A stretch of 34,134 nucleotides of DNA from Burkholderiales bacterium (lineage in GTDB: Bacteria > Pseudomonadota > Gammaproteobacteria > Burkholderiales > SG8-39): contig JADLES010000265.1 in the NCBI GenBank assembly GCA_020845995.1, positions 1-34,134 on the forward strand, written 5' to 3'. Of this stretch, positions 17,820 through 25,376 are shown one piece after another. Both the position numbers and the translations under genes were made by a program. Positions within the stretch are counted from its first letter, which is position 1. Every line of letters begins with the position of its first letter. The notes under the pieces are model-generated. The model saw only the letters and a program-made list of their open reading frames with translations. It ran no database searches and had not been told where the DNA came from.

Positions 17820-17920
17820 TCGAGTCTCCCGTCCGTGCGTAGGCTATCGCAGCCTCGGGTTGTCGGCCATTCTACACCCACCCCCATGATTATTAACAGG
17901 CTTTTCCCCTTCCGCGCCGC
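17820..17920 (-). promoter_or_regulatory. Short intergenic region upstream of the GAF-ATPase gene, possible promoter
   Basis: These 101 bases separate the phosphodiesterase-like gene from the ATPase gene. On the minus strand a TAGAAT hexamer (17869-17874) resembles a -10 box, but no convincing -35 box lies 16-18 bp upstream of it. The gap is long enough for an internal promoter. The evidence is weak. Confidence 0.25.
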
Positions 17921-18685
17921 TCAGAACTCGAACACCTGGCCGTTCTGCAGCATGCGCGGGCGGTGGCGGCGCACGCTCTCGCCCACCTCGCGCATCGTGA
18001 GCTCGGTCTCGCCGGGCTTGAGGTGGGTGATCCAGACCTCCGGATCGAGCCTTAGCTTGGCCAACTCCTCGGCGAGCATCGAAGGGCAAAGATGCTTGGA
18101 TACCTCGGCGAGCTGCCGCTCCTGGTTCGAGAATGCGGTCTCTACGATGAGGAATTTCAGGTCGGCGATGCGGTTGACGATGCGCCAGAGTTCGTCGTTC
18201 GGCCCGGTGTCCCCCGTGAATACCAGGCTGCCGGAACCGCTGTCGAGGTGGTAACCGACCGCGGGGACCGTGTGCATCGCAGGCAGCGCGGTAAATCCGC
18301 GCGCCGACAGGCGCACGCAGCGCCCCGGCTCGATCTCCTCATAGCGCATGAACGGCGCACTCGCGGAGGGGATCTCCGTGAAGTCCGGCCAGATCGTCCA
18401 GTTGAACAGGTGATTCCGGAGGATCTCGATGGTCGCCGCCGTGGCGTGCACCCTGAGCGGCTGCGTGCGCATTCCCCCCACCGTGTCCACCAGGAACGGA
18501 ATCGAGCCGACGTGATCGAGATGCGAATGGGTGACGAAAACATGGTCGATGCGCGCGAGTTCGGCGAGCGACAGATCGCCGACACCGGTTCCCGCGTCGA
18601 TCAGGATGTCGTCGTCGACCAGAAATGAGGTCGTCCGCAGGTCGCGGCCGATTCCACCGGAGCATCCAAGAACGCGAAGTCGCAT
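17921..18685 (-). CDS. Metallo-beta-lactamase-fold hydrolase, class II cyclic-nucleotide phosphodiesterase-like
   Basis: This is a 254-residue protein. Its start at ATG 18685 is preceded by GGAGGAGG at good distance. An upstream ATG at 18718 would add 11 unlikely residues before the first strand MRLRVLGCSGG. The metal-binding motif THSHLDH covers 52-58. Later ligands are supplied by the His in PAMHTV, the Asp in FTGDTGPND and the His in ITHLKPGE. The overall pattern resembles class II cAMP phosphodiesterases, though the full family signature after HLDH is only partly matched. It sits between FHA and GAF-ATPase genes in one orientation, so a role in nucleotide signalling is plausible. The substrate is not shown. 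Confidence 0.8.
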   Translation of the reverse strand: MRLRVLGCSGGIGRDLRTTSFLVDDDILIDAGTGVGDLSLAELARIDHVFVTHSHLDHVGSIPFLVDTVGGMRTQPLRVHATAATIEILRNHLFNWTIWPDFTEIPSASAPFMRYEEIEPGRCVRLSARGFTALPAMHTVPAVGYHLDSGSGSLVFTGDTGPNDELWRIVNRIADLKFLIVETAFSNQERQLAEVSKHLCPSMLAEELAKLRLDPEVWITHLKPGETELTMREVGESVRRHRPRMLQNGQVFEF

Positions 18686-18741
18686 CTGAACCGTTCCTCC
18701 TCCCGGCGCTCGGGACAAGCCGGGCCGCGACCCGCCGTCCG

Positions 18742-19599
18742 TCAGCTCTTGTGGAAGAACTCCATCTTGATGCCGGCAATCTCGATCAGGTCATGGTCCT
18801 TGAGCGCGTGCGGCGCGGACCCGATCGGCTGCCCGTTGACCGTCGGGCGCTGCGCGCCTTCGACGTGGGTGATGAAATAGCCCTGCGGGCGGCGCGTGAG
18901 CACCGCCACCTGCACGCCGGGCTTGCCCAGCGTCGTGAGGGGCTTGGACAACTCGAGCTCCTTGCCGGCGTTGGCTCCCGACAGGAGCTGGATCGCACCC
19001 AGCGGCTGGCCGCCCGCCCGGGGCGGGGGCCCAGCGGTCGGGGCCGCCGCAGGCGCGGCAGGAGCAGGCGCTGCGGCCGCTGCCGGCGCAGAGGCTGCGG
19101 CAGCGGCCGCCGGCGCGGTGGGCTTTTCCGCGGTGCCTGCGGCCTGGGCCGCATGACCGGAAGCCTGTACCGCGGCCTGGCGCATGGCCTGCGCCGCCTG
19201 CGCCCCCGCCGCACCTGCCGCCTTCGCCTGCTCGGCCGCGGCCTTCATCGCCGAGGGCCGCAGCACCATTGTCTTCTCGAAATCCGCCGCCGCCGCCGCG
19301 GGCTGCGCGCCCGCCTCCTGGATGAATTTCAGCTTGTACTTGCCCAGCTCGATGACGTCGTTGTTCTGCAGAAAATGCTTCTTGACCGGGTTGCCGTTGA
19401 CGAGGGTGCCGTTGGTGCTGCCCAGGTCCTCCATGAACGAATCGTTCAGGATCGTGACGATGACCGCGTGCTCGCCGCTCACGGCCAAGTTGTCGATCTG
19501 GATGTCGTTGTGCGCCTTGCGGCCGATGGTCGTCCGCTCCTTGGAGAGCGGAATCTCCTTCAGGACCAGGCCATCCATGCTGAGTATCAGTTTCGCCAT
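18742..19599 (-). CDS. Double FHA-domain protein with Ala/Pro-rich linker
   Basis: This 285-residue protein starts at ATG 19599, 15 bases after the PP2C gene. FHA1 (1-95) has the phosphothreonine-binding residues Arg27 in IGRKAHND, Ser41 and His44 in VSGEHA, and DLGSTNGTLVNG (58-69). A low-complexity Ala/Pro linker spans about 112-200. The second FHA (about 200-285) is degenerate: the Arg is replaced by Lys (TLGKPG) and the Ser-x-x-His motif is absent. Between them FEKTMVLR (108-115) resembles the short Thr motifs that kinases phosphorylate in GarA-like FHA proteins. It probably works as a phospho-dependent adaptor, reset by the neighbouring phosphatase. Confidence 0.9.
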   Translation of the reverse strand: MAKLILSMDGLVLKEIPLSKERTTIGRKAHNDIQIDNLAVSGEHAVIVTILNDSFMEDLGSTNGTLVNGNPVKKHFLQNNDVIELGKYKLKFIQEAGAQPAAAAADFEKTMVLRPSAMKAAAEQAKAAGAAGAQAAQAMRQAAVQASGHAAQAAGTAEKPTAPAAAAAASAPAAAAAPAPAAPAAAPTAGPPPRAGGQPLGAIQLLSGANAGKELELSKPLTTLGKPGVQVAVLTRRPQGYFITHVEGAQRPTVNGQPIGSAPHALKDHDLIEIAGIKMEFFHKS

Positions 19600-19614
19600 A
19601 GCTGACCCCTGCCC

Positions 19615-20439
19615 CTATTTTCGCCAACCGAAGAGTTTACCCATGACACCGCGCGGGGCGGGGTATTCCCGCAGGACGCGCACGAGTATAACCGATACGT
19701 TGTCCTTGCCCCCATTGTCATTGGCCATCTGCACCAGCTGCTGGGCGGCCAGCTTCAGGTTGCCCCCCAGCGCCTGCAGCGTCATGCCCATGTCCTCGTC
19801 GTCCACCATGTCGCACAACCCGTCGGAGCACAGCAGGTAGACGTCCCCCGGCCTGGTCGCGTATTCCTTTACCTCGGGCTCGACCGTCGGGTCGATCCCC
19901 AGCGCCTTGGTCACCAAGTTCTTGTGCTGTGCGTGCTTCGCCTGCTCGGCGGTGATGATGCCGCTGTCGATCTGCTCCTGCAGCAGCGAATGGTCGCGCG
20001 TCACCTGCGAGAACTTGCCTTCACGCAGCATGTACAGCCGCGAGTCGCCGAGATGGCCGACCGTCATCTTGTTGTCGTAGAACAGACACACCACCAGGGT
20101 GGTCCCCATGCCCGAATACTGCGGCTGACTCTGCGCGGCCTGGTAGATGGAGGTGTTCGCCTTGAGCACCTGCTCGCGGATCATTCTCCCCGCCAGCGGC
20201 GCCTTGGTTTCCGCGTCGATGTCGAACGGCTGCATCTTGGCGAGCAGCTGCTGGACCTCCGTGGTGATCACCGTCGTGGCCATGCCGCTCGCGACTTCCC
20301 CTGCGTTGTAGCCGCCCATTCCATCGGCGAGCACCACCAGGCCATTCGCCGGATCCGACGCGATCGAGTCCTCGTTGTGCGAACGGACCATGCCCGGGTC
20401 GGTGCAACTCGCGATTTCGAGAACCTGGCTGTAATTCAT
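19615..20439 (-). CDS. PP2C-family serine/threonine phosphatase
   Basis: This 274-residue cytosolic PPM/PP2C phosphatase carries the family motifs in order: RSHNEDS (19-25), VVLADGMGGYNAGEVASG (36-53), GMGTTLVV, GHLGDSRLY, TRDHSLLQ, LCSDGLCDM and GGKDNVSVI. The metal-binding aspartates are all present. It is the first gene of a same-strand run that continues with the FHA protein, phosphodiesterase-like protein, GAF-ATPase and HD-GYP protein. The likely substrate is a phosphothreonine protein such as the FHA partner. The matching Ser/Thr kinase is not in this window. Confidence 0.94.
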   Translation of the reverse strand: MNYSQVLEIASCTDPGMVRSHNEDSIASDPANGLVVLADGMGGYNAGEVASGMATTVITTEVQQLLAKMQPFDIDAETKAPLAGRMIREQVLKANTSIYQAAQSQPQYSGMGTTLVVCLFYDNKMTVGHLGDSRLYMLREGKFSQVTRDHSLLQEQIDSGIITAEQAKHAQHKNLVTKALGIDPTVEPEVKEYATRPGDVYLLCSDGLCDMVDDEDMGMTLQALGGNLKLAAQQLVQMANDNGGKDNVSVILVRVLREYPAPRGVMGKLFGWRK

Positions 20440-20695
20440 CCGATTCCCGGAAAAACTGACTTCTTCATGCGGCGATCCGAACTCCCCGGTTGCAGGTGCG
20501 TGTAAGGCGGGCCGGCAGCGCGAAAATTCTACGCCAGCCTGCCCCCGGCAGGCGCTGTGATCGGACGCGCGCTTCCCCCTAGGAAAACAGCTCCCTGCTC
20601 CGCATTTTTGCAGTTAATTATGAGCTACGTCAAATATTTGGGCGCACCCCGCCCTCGACCCTCCGGGCCGAAACGCGATACCCGAAGAAGACGGA
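20440..20695. other. Intergenic region between the PP2C and formyltransferase genes
   Basis: These 256 bases have no convincing gene. They should hold the promoter of the PP2C operon on the minus strand. A TAGAAT hexamer at 20526-20531 and a TTGACG near 20625-20630 are present but not at compatible spacing. A perfect hairpin GCCTGCC-CCC-GGCAGGC lies at 20537-20553 and could end the oxalate operon transcript. It is not followed directly by a U-run, so a terminator call would be weak. Confidence 0.4.
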
Positions 20696-21628
20696 TTAAT
20701 CGCCGAGCTGCTGCCCGGCCTTGATGCTTCCCGCCGCCAGCAGCTCGCCGGCCCCGAGTTTCTTGCCTTCGCCCAGCTTCGCCCGCAGCACCTCGATGCG
20801 CCCCCCCTGCGCGGTCACCTGGAAGGCCCCGTCGGCCGCGTCCACGACCTCGCCGATCTTGCCCTTGACCGCGCCAAAGGTTCGCACCGGGAGCTTCCTG
20901 CAATCGAAGATCTGCAGTCTGACGCCGCTCAGCGTGGTCCAGGCGCCGGGCGCGGGATTGCAGCCGCGGATCAGGTTGTGCACCACATCGACGTGATTCG
21001 CCCAGTTGATTCTCGCCTCGGCCTCGCGGAACCATCCCTCGTAGGTGGCGAGCGATTCGTCCTGGATCCGCTCGTGGTGCTTGCCGGCGACCACCAGGTC
21101 AGCGGCCTCCAGCATCGCCTGCACGCCCATCGGGAACAGGCGGTCGAAATACACCGTGCCGAGGGTGTCGTCGGGGCCGATCGCGATTTCCTTCTGCAGT
21201 ATGACGGGCCCCTCGTCCAGGCCGTCGGTGGGCCGGAAAATGGTCAGGCCGGTCTTCGTCTCGCCTCGCGAGATCGGCCAGTTGATCGAGCTGGGGCCCC
21301 GGTATTTCGGCAGCAGCGACGGGTGGTACTGGATCGTGCCGTGCTTGGGGATATTCACGAAGTCCCGAGGCGCGAACTGCAGCACGAAGGCCATGATGCC
21401 GATCTCCGCGTCGAGCTCCTTCAGCGCCTGCTTCGCCTCCTCGCTCTTCAGGGACGCGAACTGGAATACCTTCACGCCCTGCTCCCGCGCCGCAACCTTG
21501 AGCGCGTCGGGCCTGCCGCCCGCCTTTTCCGGCGCGCAGAACACGCCCGCGACCTGGTCGCCGCGCGCAAGGAAGGCTTCGAGCACGGCCTTGCCGAAGT
21601 CCTGCTGGCCGACGATGGCGATCTTCAT
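20696..21628 (-). CDS. Stand-alone formyltransferase / 10-formyl-THF hydrolase-like protein
   Basis: This 310-residue protein resembles the N-terminal hydrolase domain of 10-formyltetrahydrofolate dehydrogenase more than methionyl-tRNA formyltransferase. It has YHPSLLPKYRG (101-111) followed by INW, DGLDEGP (135-141), INWANH and IRGCNPAPGAW. The catalytic pair is His102 and Asp138, with the same 36-residue spacing as His106/Asp142 in the dehydrogenase. The aldehyde dehydrogenase half is missing. The ATG overlaps the frc stop (TGATG), so the two are translationally coupled. Possible reactions are release of formate from 10-formyl-THF, or direct transfer of the formyl group from formyl-CoA to THF. 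The second is inference. Confidence 0.85.
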   Translation of the reverse strand: MKIAIVGQQDFGKAVLEAFLARGDQVAGVFCAPEKAGGRPDALKVAAREQGVKVFQFASLKSEEAKQALKELDAEIGIMAFVLQFAPRDFVNIPKHGTIQYHPSLLPKYRGPSSINWPISRGETKTGLTIFRPTDGLDEGPVILQKEIAIGPDDTLGTVYFDRLFPMGVQAMLEAADLVVAGKHHERIQDESLATYEGWFREAEARINWANHVDVVHNLIRGCNPAPGAWTTLSGVRLQIFDCRKLPVRTFGAVKGKIGEVVDAADGAFQVTAQGGRIEVLRAKLGEGKKLGAGELLAAGSIKAGQQLGD

Positions 21629-22899
21629 CAGGCGGCCTTCTTCGGCGGCAGGCTGAATGCGCCCGCCGACTTCAGCGAACTGATTTTTTCTTTCGAGTAG
21701 TGCAAGACCTCATGAAGGATCTCGTCGGTATGCTCTCCCAGCGTCGGCGAGCGCTGGATGACCGCCGGAGAGGCCGAGAGCTTGATCGGCATGCCGACGT
21801 TCCACCACTTGCCGCGCTGCGGATGGTCGAGCTCGACCCACATGTCGCGGCCGCGCACGTGCTCGTCGCCGGCGAGGTCCTCGGTGCTCATGATCGGCCC
21901 GCAAGGCACGTCGAGCGCGTTGAGGATCTCCATCAGTTCCCGCTTGTTGTATTTCTCGGCGAACTTGTTGATCAGCGTCCACATCAGCTGCTGGTTCTTG
22001 CGACGCTCGCCGATGCTGGCGAAGCGCGGGTCGGCGGCGAGGCCGGGCACATGCACCTCCGGCCCGATGCGCCTGGCGAGATCTTCCCACACCGCCTCCT
22101 GCACGACGATATAGAGCCAGTCGTTCGCGCCATGCGGCTTGCAGTGGATGGCATTGCCGAGCTGCCCGCCGCCGGAGTCGTTGCCGGCGCGCGGCACTTC
22201 ACCCATGTCCTGGTAGGTCGGCACGGAGTACTCGGGCAGGTCGCCGCGCGTGAGGCGCTGGTGGTCGCGGAATTTCACCCGGCACAGGTTCATCACGCCG
22301 TCCATCATCGCCACCTCGACGTACTGCCCCTGGCCGGTCCTCTCGGCCTGGCGCAGCGCCGCGAGCAGACCGATCGCGAGGTGCAGGCCGGTGCCCGAAT
22401 CGCCGATCTGCGCGCCGGTCACGTACGGCGGGCCGTCGGGCACGCCGGTGGTGCTCATCGCGCCGCCCATCGCCTGCGCGACGTTCTCGTAGGCCTTGAA
22501 GTCGGCGTAGGGGCCGCTCGAGCCGAAACCCTTGATCGAACCCATCACGATCTTCGGATTGATCCCGTGGATTCTCTCCCAGCTGAAACCGAAGCGGTCG
22601 AGCACCCCGGGGCCGAAATTCTCCATGATGATGTCGCACGTCGCGAGCAGGTCCGTGAATACCTGCTTGCCCTCGTCCGACTTCATGTTCACCGTGATCG
22701 AGCGCTTGTTGCAGTTGAGCATGGTGAAGTAGAGCGAATCCGCGCCCGGCACGTCGCGCAGCTGGCCGCGCGTCGCGTCGCCGACGGGATTCTCCACCTT
22801 GATCACGTCCGCGCCCAGCCAGGCGAGCAGCTGCGAGCAGGTCGGGCCCGCCTGCACGTGCGTCATGTCGAGGATGCGTACGCCCTTGAGTGCTTCCAT
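21628..22899 (-). CDS. frc: Formyl-CoA:oxalate CoA-transferase
   Basis: This 423-residue class III CoA-transferase starts at ATG 22899 with GAGGAG 11 bases upstream, 17 bases after oxc. An open frame continues upstream to 23598 but only shadows oxc. It matches Oxalobacter Frc in THVQAG (Gln16), LYFTMLNCNKRS, ENFGPG, GDSGTG with the catalytic Asp167 (Asp169 in Oxalobacter), the GGGQ loop and PCGP. It transfers CoA from formyl-CoA to oxalate, giving oxalyl-CoA for Oxc. The residue aligning with Oxalobacter Trp48 is Gln46 here (TRGQL), a change at the substrate pocket. The oxc neighbour makes the assignment firm even though other class III CoA-transferases look similar. Confidence 0.93.
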   Translation of the reverse strand: MEALKGVRILDMTHVQAGPTCSQLLAWLGADVIKVENPVGDATRGQLRDVPGADSLYFTMLNCNKRSITVNMKSDEGKQVFTDLLATCDIIMENFGPGVLDRFGFSWERIHGINPKIVMGSIKGFGSSGPYADFKAYENVAQAMGGAMSTTGVPDGPPYVTGAQIGDSGTGLHLAIGLLAALRQAERTGQGQYVEVAMMDGVMNLCRVKFRDHQRLTRGDLPEYSVPTYQDMGEVPRAGNDSGGGQLGNAIHCKPHGANDWLYIVVQEAVWEDLARRIGPEVHVPGLAADPRFASIGERRKNQQLMWTLINKFAEKYNKRELMEILNALDVPCGPIMSTEDLAGDEHVRGRDMWVELDHPQRGKWWNVGMPIKLSASPAVIQRSPTLGEHTDEILHEVLHYSKEKISSLKSAGAFSLPPKKAA

Positions 22900-22916
22900 G
22901 TGTTTTTCCGGCTCCT

Positions 22917-24665
22917 CTATTTCTTGCGGGCCGAAGGGTTGAGGCTGGTGATGCGGCCGCTCTCCGTGCCCGCGGTCTCGTCGATCACGGCATTGATCAG
23001 CGTCGGCCGCTTCGAGCGGATCGCCTCTGCCATCGCCTTGCGCAGCTCCGCCGGCGTCGAGGCCTGCACGCCCACGCCGCCGAAGGCCTCCATCAGCTTG
23101 TCGTAGCGCGCGCCCTTCACGAACGCGGTCGGCGCCGGGTCGCGGCCGGTGGGATCCTTGTCGGTGCCCTTGTACACGCCGTTGTTGTTCATGACGACGA
23201 TGCACACCGGCAAGTTGTAGCGGCAGATGGTCTCCACCTCCATCCCGGAGAAGCCGAAGGCGCTGTCGCCCTCGACGGCGATCACCTGCTCGCCGCTCAC
23301 CGCCGCCGCGGCGACGCAGTAGCCCATGCCGACGCCCATGATGCCCCAGGTGCCGACGTCGATCCTTTTCCTGGGCCGGAACATGTCGACGATCGAGCGC
23401 GTGAAGTCGAGCGCGTTGGCGCCCTCGTTGACGAACAGCGCCTCGGGATTCTCCCTGACGATGTCGCGCACCACGTTGAGCGCGCTGTGGAAATTCATCG
23501 GCACGGGATTCCTGGCCAGCGTCTCGGACATCTTGGCGACGTTGGCCGTCTTCTTCTCGTTGATGGCGTTGATCCATTCCGCCGGCGGTTTCGTCCAACC
23601 CGATTTCATTTCATTCAGGAGAGAAGAAACACAAGAGCCGATGTCGCCGATCAGCGGCGCGTCGACGCGCACGTTGCTGTCGGCTTCCTGCGGCGAGATG
23701 TCGATCTGCACGAACTTCTGCCCGCCCCAGGCCTTCGCGCCCTTGCCGCCCCAGGTCTTGCCCTTGCCGTGCGATAGCAGCCAGTTCAGGCGCGCGCCGA
23801 TCAGCATCACCACGTCCGCCGCGGGCAGCACGAAGGAGCGCGCCGCCGATGCGCATTGCTCGTGCGTGTCGGGCAGCAATCCCTTCGCCATCGACATCGG
23901 CAGGTACGGAATGCCTGTTATTTCAATCAGGTTTTTTAGCTCAGAATCGCATTGCGCATAGGCTGCCCCCTTGCCGAGGATGATCAGCGGCTTTTGCGCG
24001 CCTTTCAGCAGGTCGAGCACGCGCGCCACGGCCTCCGTCGCCGGAATTTGCTTCGGCGCCGCGTCTACGACCTTGATGAGCGTCTTGCGACCCAGTTCCG
24101 CGTCGATGCTCTGCGCGAACAGCTTGGCCGGCAGGTCGAGGTAGACGCCGCCCGGGCGGCCCGAGACCGCGGCACGGATCGCGCGCGCGATGCCAACGCC
24201 GATGTCCTCGGCGTGCAGCACGCGATAAGCGGCCTTGGCGACGGGCCGGGCGATGGCGAGCTGGTCCAGCTCCTCGTAGTCGCCCTGCTGCAGATCGACG
24301 ATCTCGCGCTCGCTCGAGCCGCTGATGAGGATCATCGGGAAGCAGTTCACCGTGGCGTGCGCGAGCGCGTTCAGGCCGTTCAGGAAGCCGGGCGCCGAGA
24401 CCGTCAGGCAGATGCCCGGCTTCTGCGTGAGGAAGCCGGCGATCGACGCCGCGTAGCCCGCGCTTTGCTCGTGGCGGAATGCGAGCACGCGAATGCCGTC
24501 GGCCTGCGCGCGGCGCGCGAGGTCGGTGATCGGGATGCCGGGCAGCCCGAATATCGTGTCGACGCCGTTCAGCTTCAGCGCGTCAATGACCAGCTGGAAG
24601 CCGTCGGCCATCGGCTCTTGCTGCACATCGCCGCCCGCGGCGATTTGGGGTTCGATGGTGCCCAT
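22917..24665 (-). CDS. oxc: Oxalyl-CoA decarboxylase
   Basis: This 582-residue ThDP-dependent enzyme converts oxalyl-CoA to formyl-CoA and CO2. The N-terminal PYR domain has [10 protein letters not shown] and the activating Glu in [11 protein letters not shown]. The C-terminal PP domain has [11 protein letters not shown] and, about 20 residues later, MNNNGVYKG, the Mg/ThDP-binding motif. The length fits Oxc (about 570). The start at ATG 24665 gives the expected N-terminus. An in-frame extension to 24734 would run through the regulator-binding palindrome and the -10 box and is rejected. It is the first gene of the oxc-frc-formyltransferase operon. Confidence 0.95.
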   Translation of the reverse strand: MGTIEPQIAAGGDVQQEPMADGFQLVIDALKLNGVDTIFGLPGIPITDLARRAQADGIRVLAFRHEQSAGYAASIAGFLTQKPGICLTVSAPGFLNGLNALAHATVNCFPMILISGSSEREIVDLQQGDYEELDQLAIARPVAKAAYRVLHAEDIGVGIARAIRAAVSGRPGGVYLDLPAKLFAQSIDAELGRKTLIKVVDAAPKQIPATEAVARVLDLLKGAQKPLIILGKGAAYAQCDSELKNLIEITGIPYLPMSMAKGLLPDTHEQCASAARSFVLPAADVVMLIGARLNWLLSHGKGKTWGGKGAKAWGGQKFVQIDISPQEADSNVRVDAPLIGDIGSCVSSLLNEMKSGWTKPPAEWINAINEKKTANVAKMSETLARNPVPMNFHSALNVVRDIVRENPEALFVNEGANALDFTRSIVDMFRPRKRIDVGTWGIMGVGMGYCVAAAAVSGEQVIAVEGDSAFGFSGMEVETICRYNLPVCIVVMNNNGVYKGTDKDPTGRDPAPTAFVKGARYDKLMEAFGGVGVQASTPAELRKAMAEAIRSKRPTLINAVIDETAGTESGRITSLNPSARKK

Positions 24666-24692
24666 GAAAATCCCACTCGACGAGAGGCAAAA

Positions 24693-24734
24693 ATGATAGT
24701 GAGCGCTCTCGCGCCTGACCTTGACGGAGGTCAA
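24693..24734 (-). promoter_or_regulatory. oxc promoter with Crp/Fnr-type operator TTGAC-N4-GTCAA
   Basis: A perfect palindrome TTGACGGAGGTCAA lies at 24721-24734. On the minus strand a TATCAT hexamer (24693-24698, five of six matches to TATAAT) follows after 22 bases. That places the palindrome centre at -41.5 from the predicted start near 24686, which is exact class II FNR/CRP geometry. The same palindrome ends 27 bases before the divergent regulator gene, so it may also mediate autoregulation. Confidence 0.8.
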
Positions 24735-24761
24735 GCGTTTTCAGTCTAATCGGCGTGAGCC

Positions 24762-25373
24762 ATGACCGCGATCACCCAGCATCCGCAACGCAATACGCTG
24801 CGCATGAAGCTGCGGGAGAACCGGCTGCTGAGGGAGCTGCGCCCGGAGCAATGGGAGGCGCTCGAGCCGCTGCTGGCGGTGGGGGAATACCGCAAAGGCG
24901 AGCGTCTGGCCCGCCAGGGGGACGAGGAGATGGTGCAATTCTTCGTCCTCGAGGGCATGGTCAAACGGGTCGTGTCAAACCCGGAGGGCCGCGAGATGAT
25001 CCTGCGCTTCGCGGTCGAAGGAGAGATGGACACATCCTACGCCGCCTGGCGCCTGCGCACCCCCATTCCGTATTCCATCGTCGCGGTCACCCGCGTACGC
25101 GCGGCCGAGGTGCCGATGCCGCAATGGGTTGAGTTTCTCGAGGCCAATCCCGACCTCAAGCAGCGCTTCGAGTACGAGGTGATGAAGCTGATGTCGGAGG
25201 TCATGGCGCACACCATCACCCTGCACCTGCTGAACGCGCCCGGGCGCCTGTCGCGCTTTCACCGCAAGCACCCGGACCTTGCCGCGAGCATCCCCAAGAA
25301 GGAGCTTGCCGCCTACCTCAACCTGACGCCGGAAACCCTTTCGCGGCTGAAGCAGAAGCTCGGCAAGCCGTGA
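24762..25373 (+). CDS. Crp/Fnr family transcriptional regulator of the oxalate genes
   Basis: This 203-residue protein has a cyclic-nucleotide-binding-like beta-roll (about 30-125), a long dimer helix (about 140-165) and a C-terminal winged-helix HTH. The recognition helix reads TPETLSRLKQ and keeps Glu191, Ser194 and Arg195, the ExxSR pattern with which FNR reads TTGA half-sites. There is no cysteine, so it cannot carry the FNR iron-sulfur cluster and must sense something else. The protein ends soon after the recognition helix. It is divergent from oxc with the palindrome between them, and related palindromes precede tctC and fhs. It is the likely activator of all three. The signal, perhaps oxalate, oxalyl-CoA or formate, is not shown. 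Confidence 0.9.
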   Translation: MTAITQHPQRNTLRMKLRENRLLRELRPEQWEALEPLLAVGEYRKGERLARQGDEEMVQFFVLEGMVKRVVSNPEGREMILRFAVEGEMDTSYAAWRLRTPIPYSIVAVTRVRAAEVPMPQWVEFLEANPDLKQRFEYEVMKLMSEVMAHTITLHLLNAPGRLSRFHRKHPDLAASIPKKELAAYLNLTPETLSRLKQKLGKP

Positions 25374-25376
25374 GGG

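Noticed and set aside
20537-20553. Hairpin as a rho-independent terminator of the oxalate operon
   Set aside because: The stem is perfect, but no U-run follows directly on the minus strand and it lies over 140 bases beyond the last stop.
22900-23598. Upstream extension of frc
   Set aside because: It lies fully inside oxc in another frame. The ATG at 22899 has a good ribosome site and gives the normal Frc N-terminus.
24666-24734. 23-residue N-terminal extension of oxc
   Set aside because: It would run through the predicted -10 box and regulator palindrome and has no similarity to Oxc N-termini.
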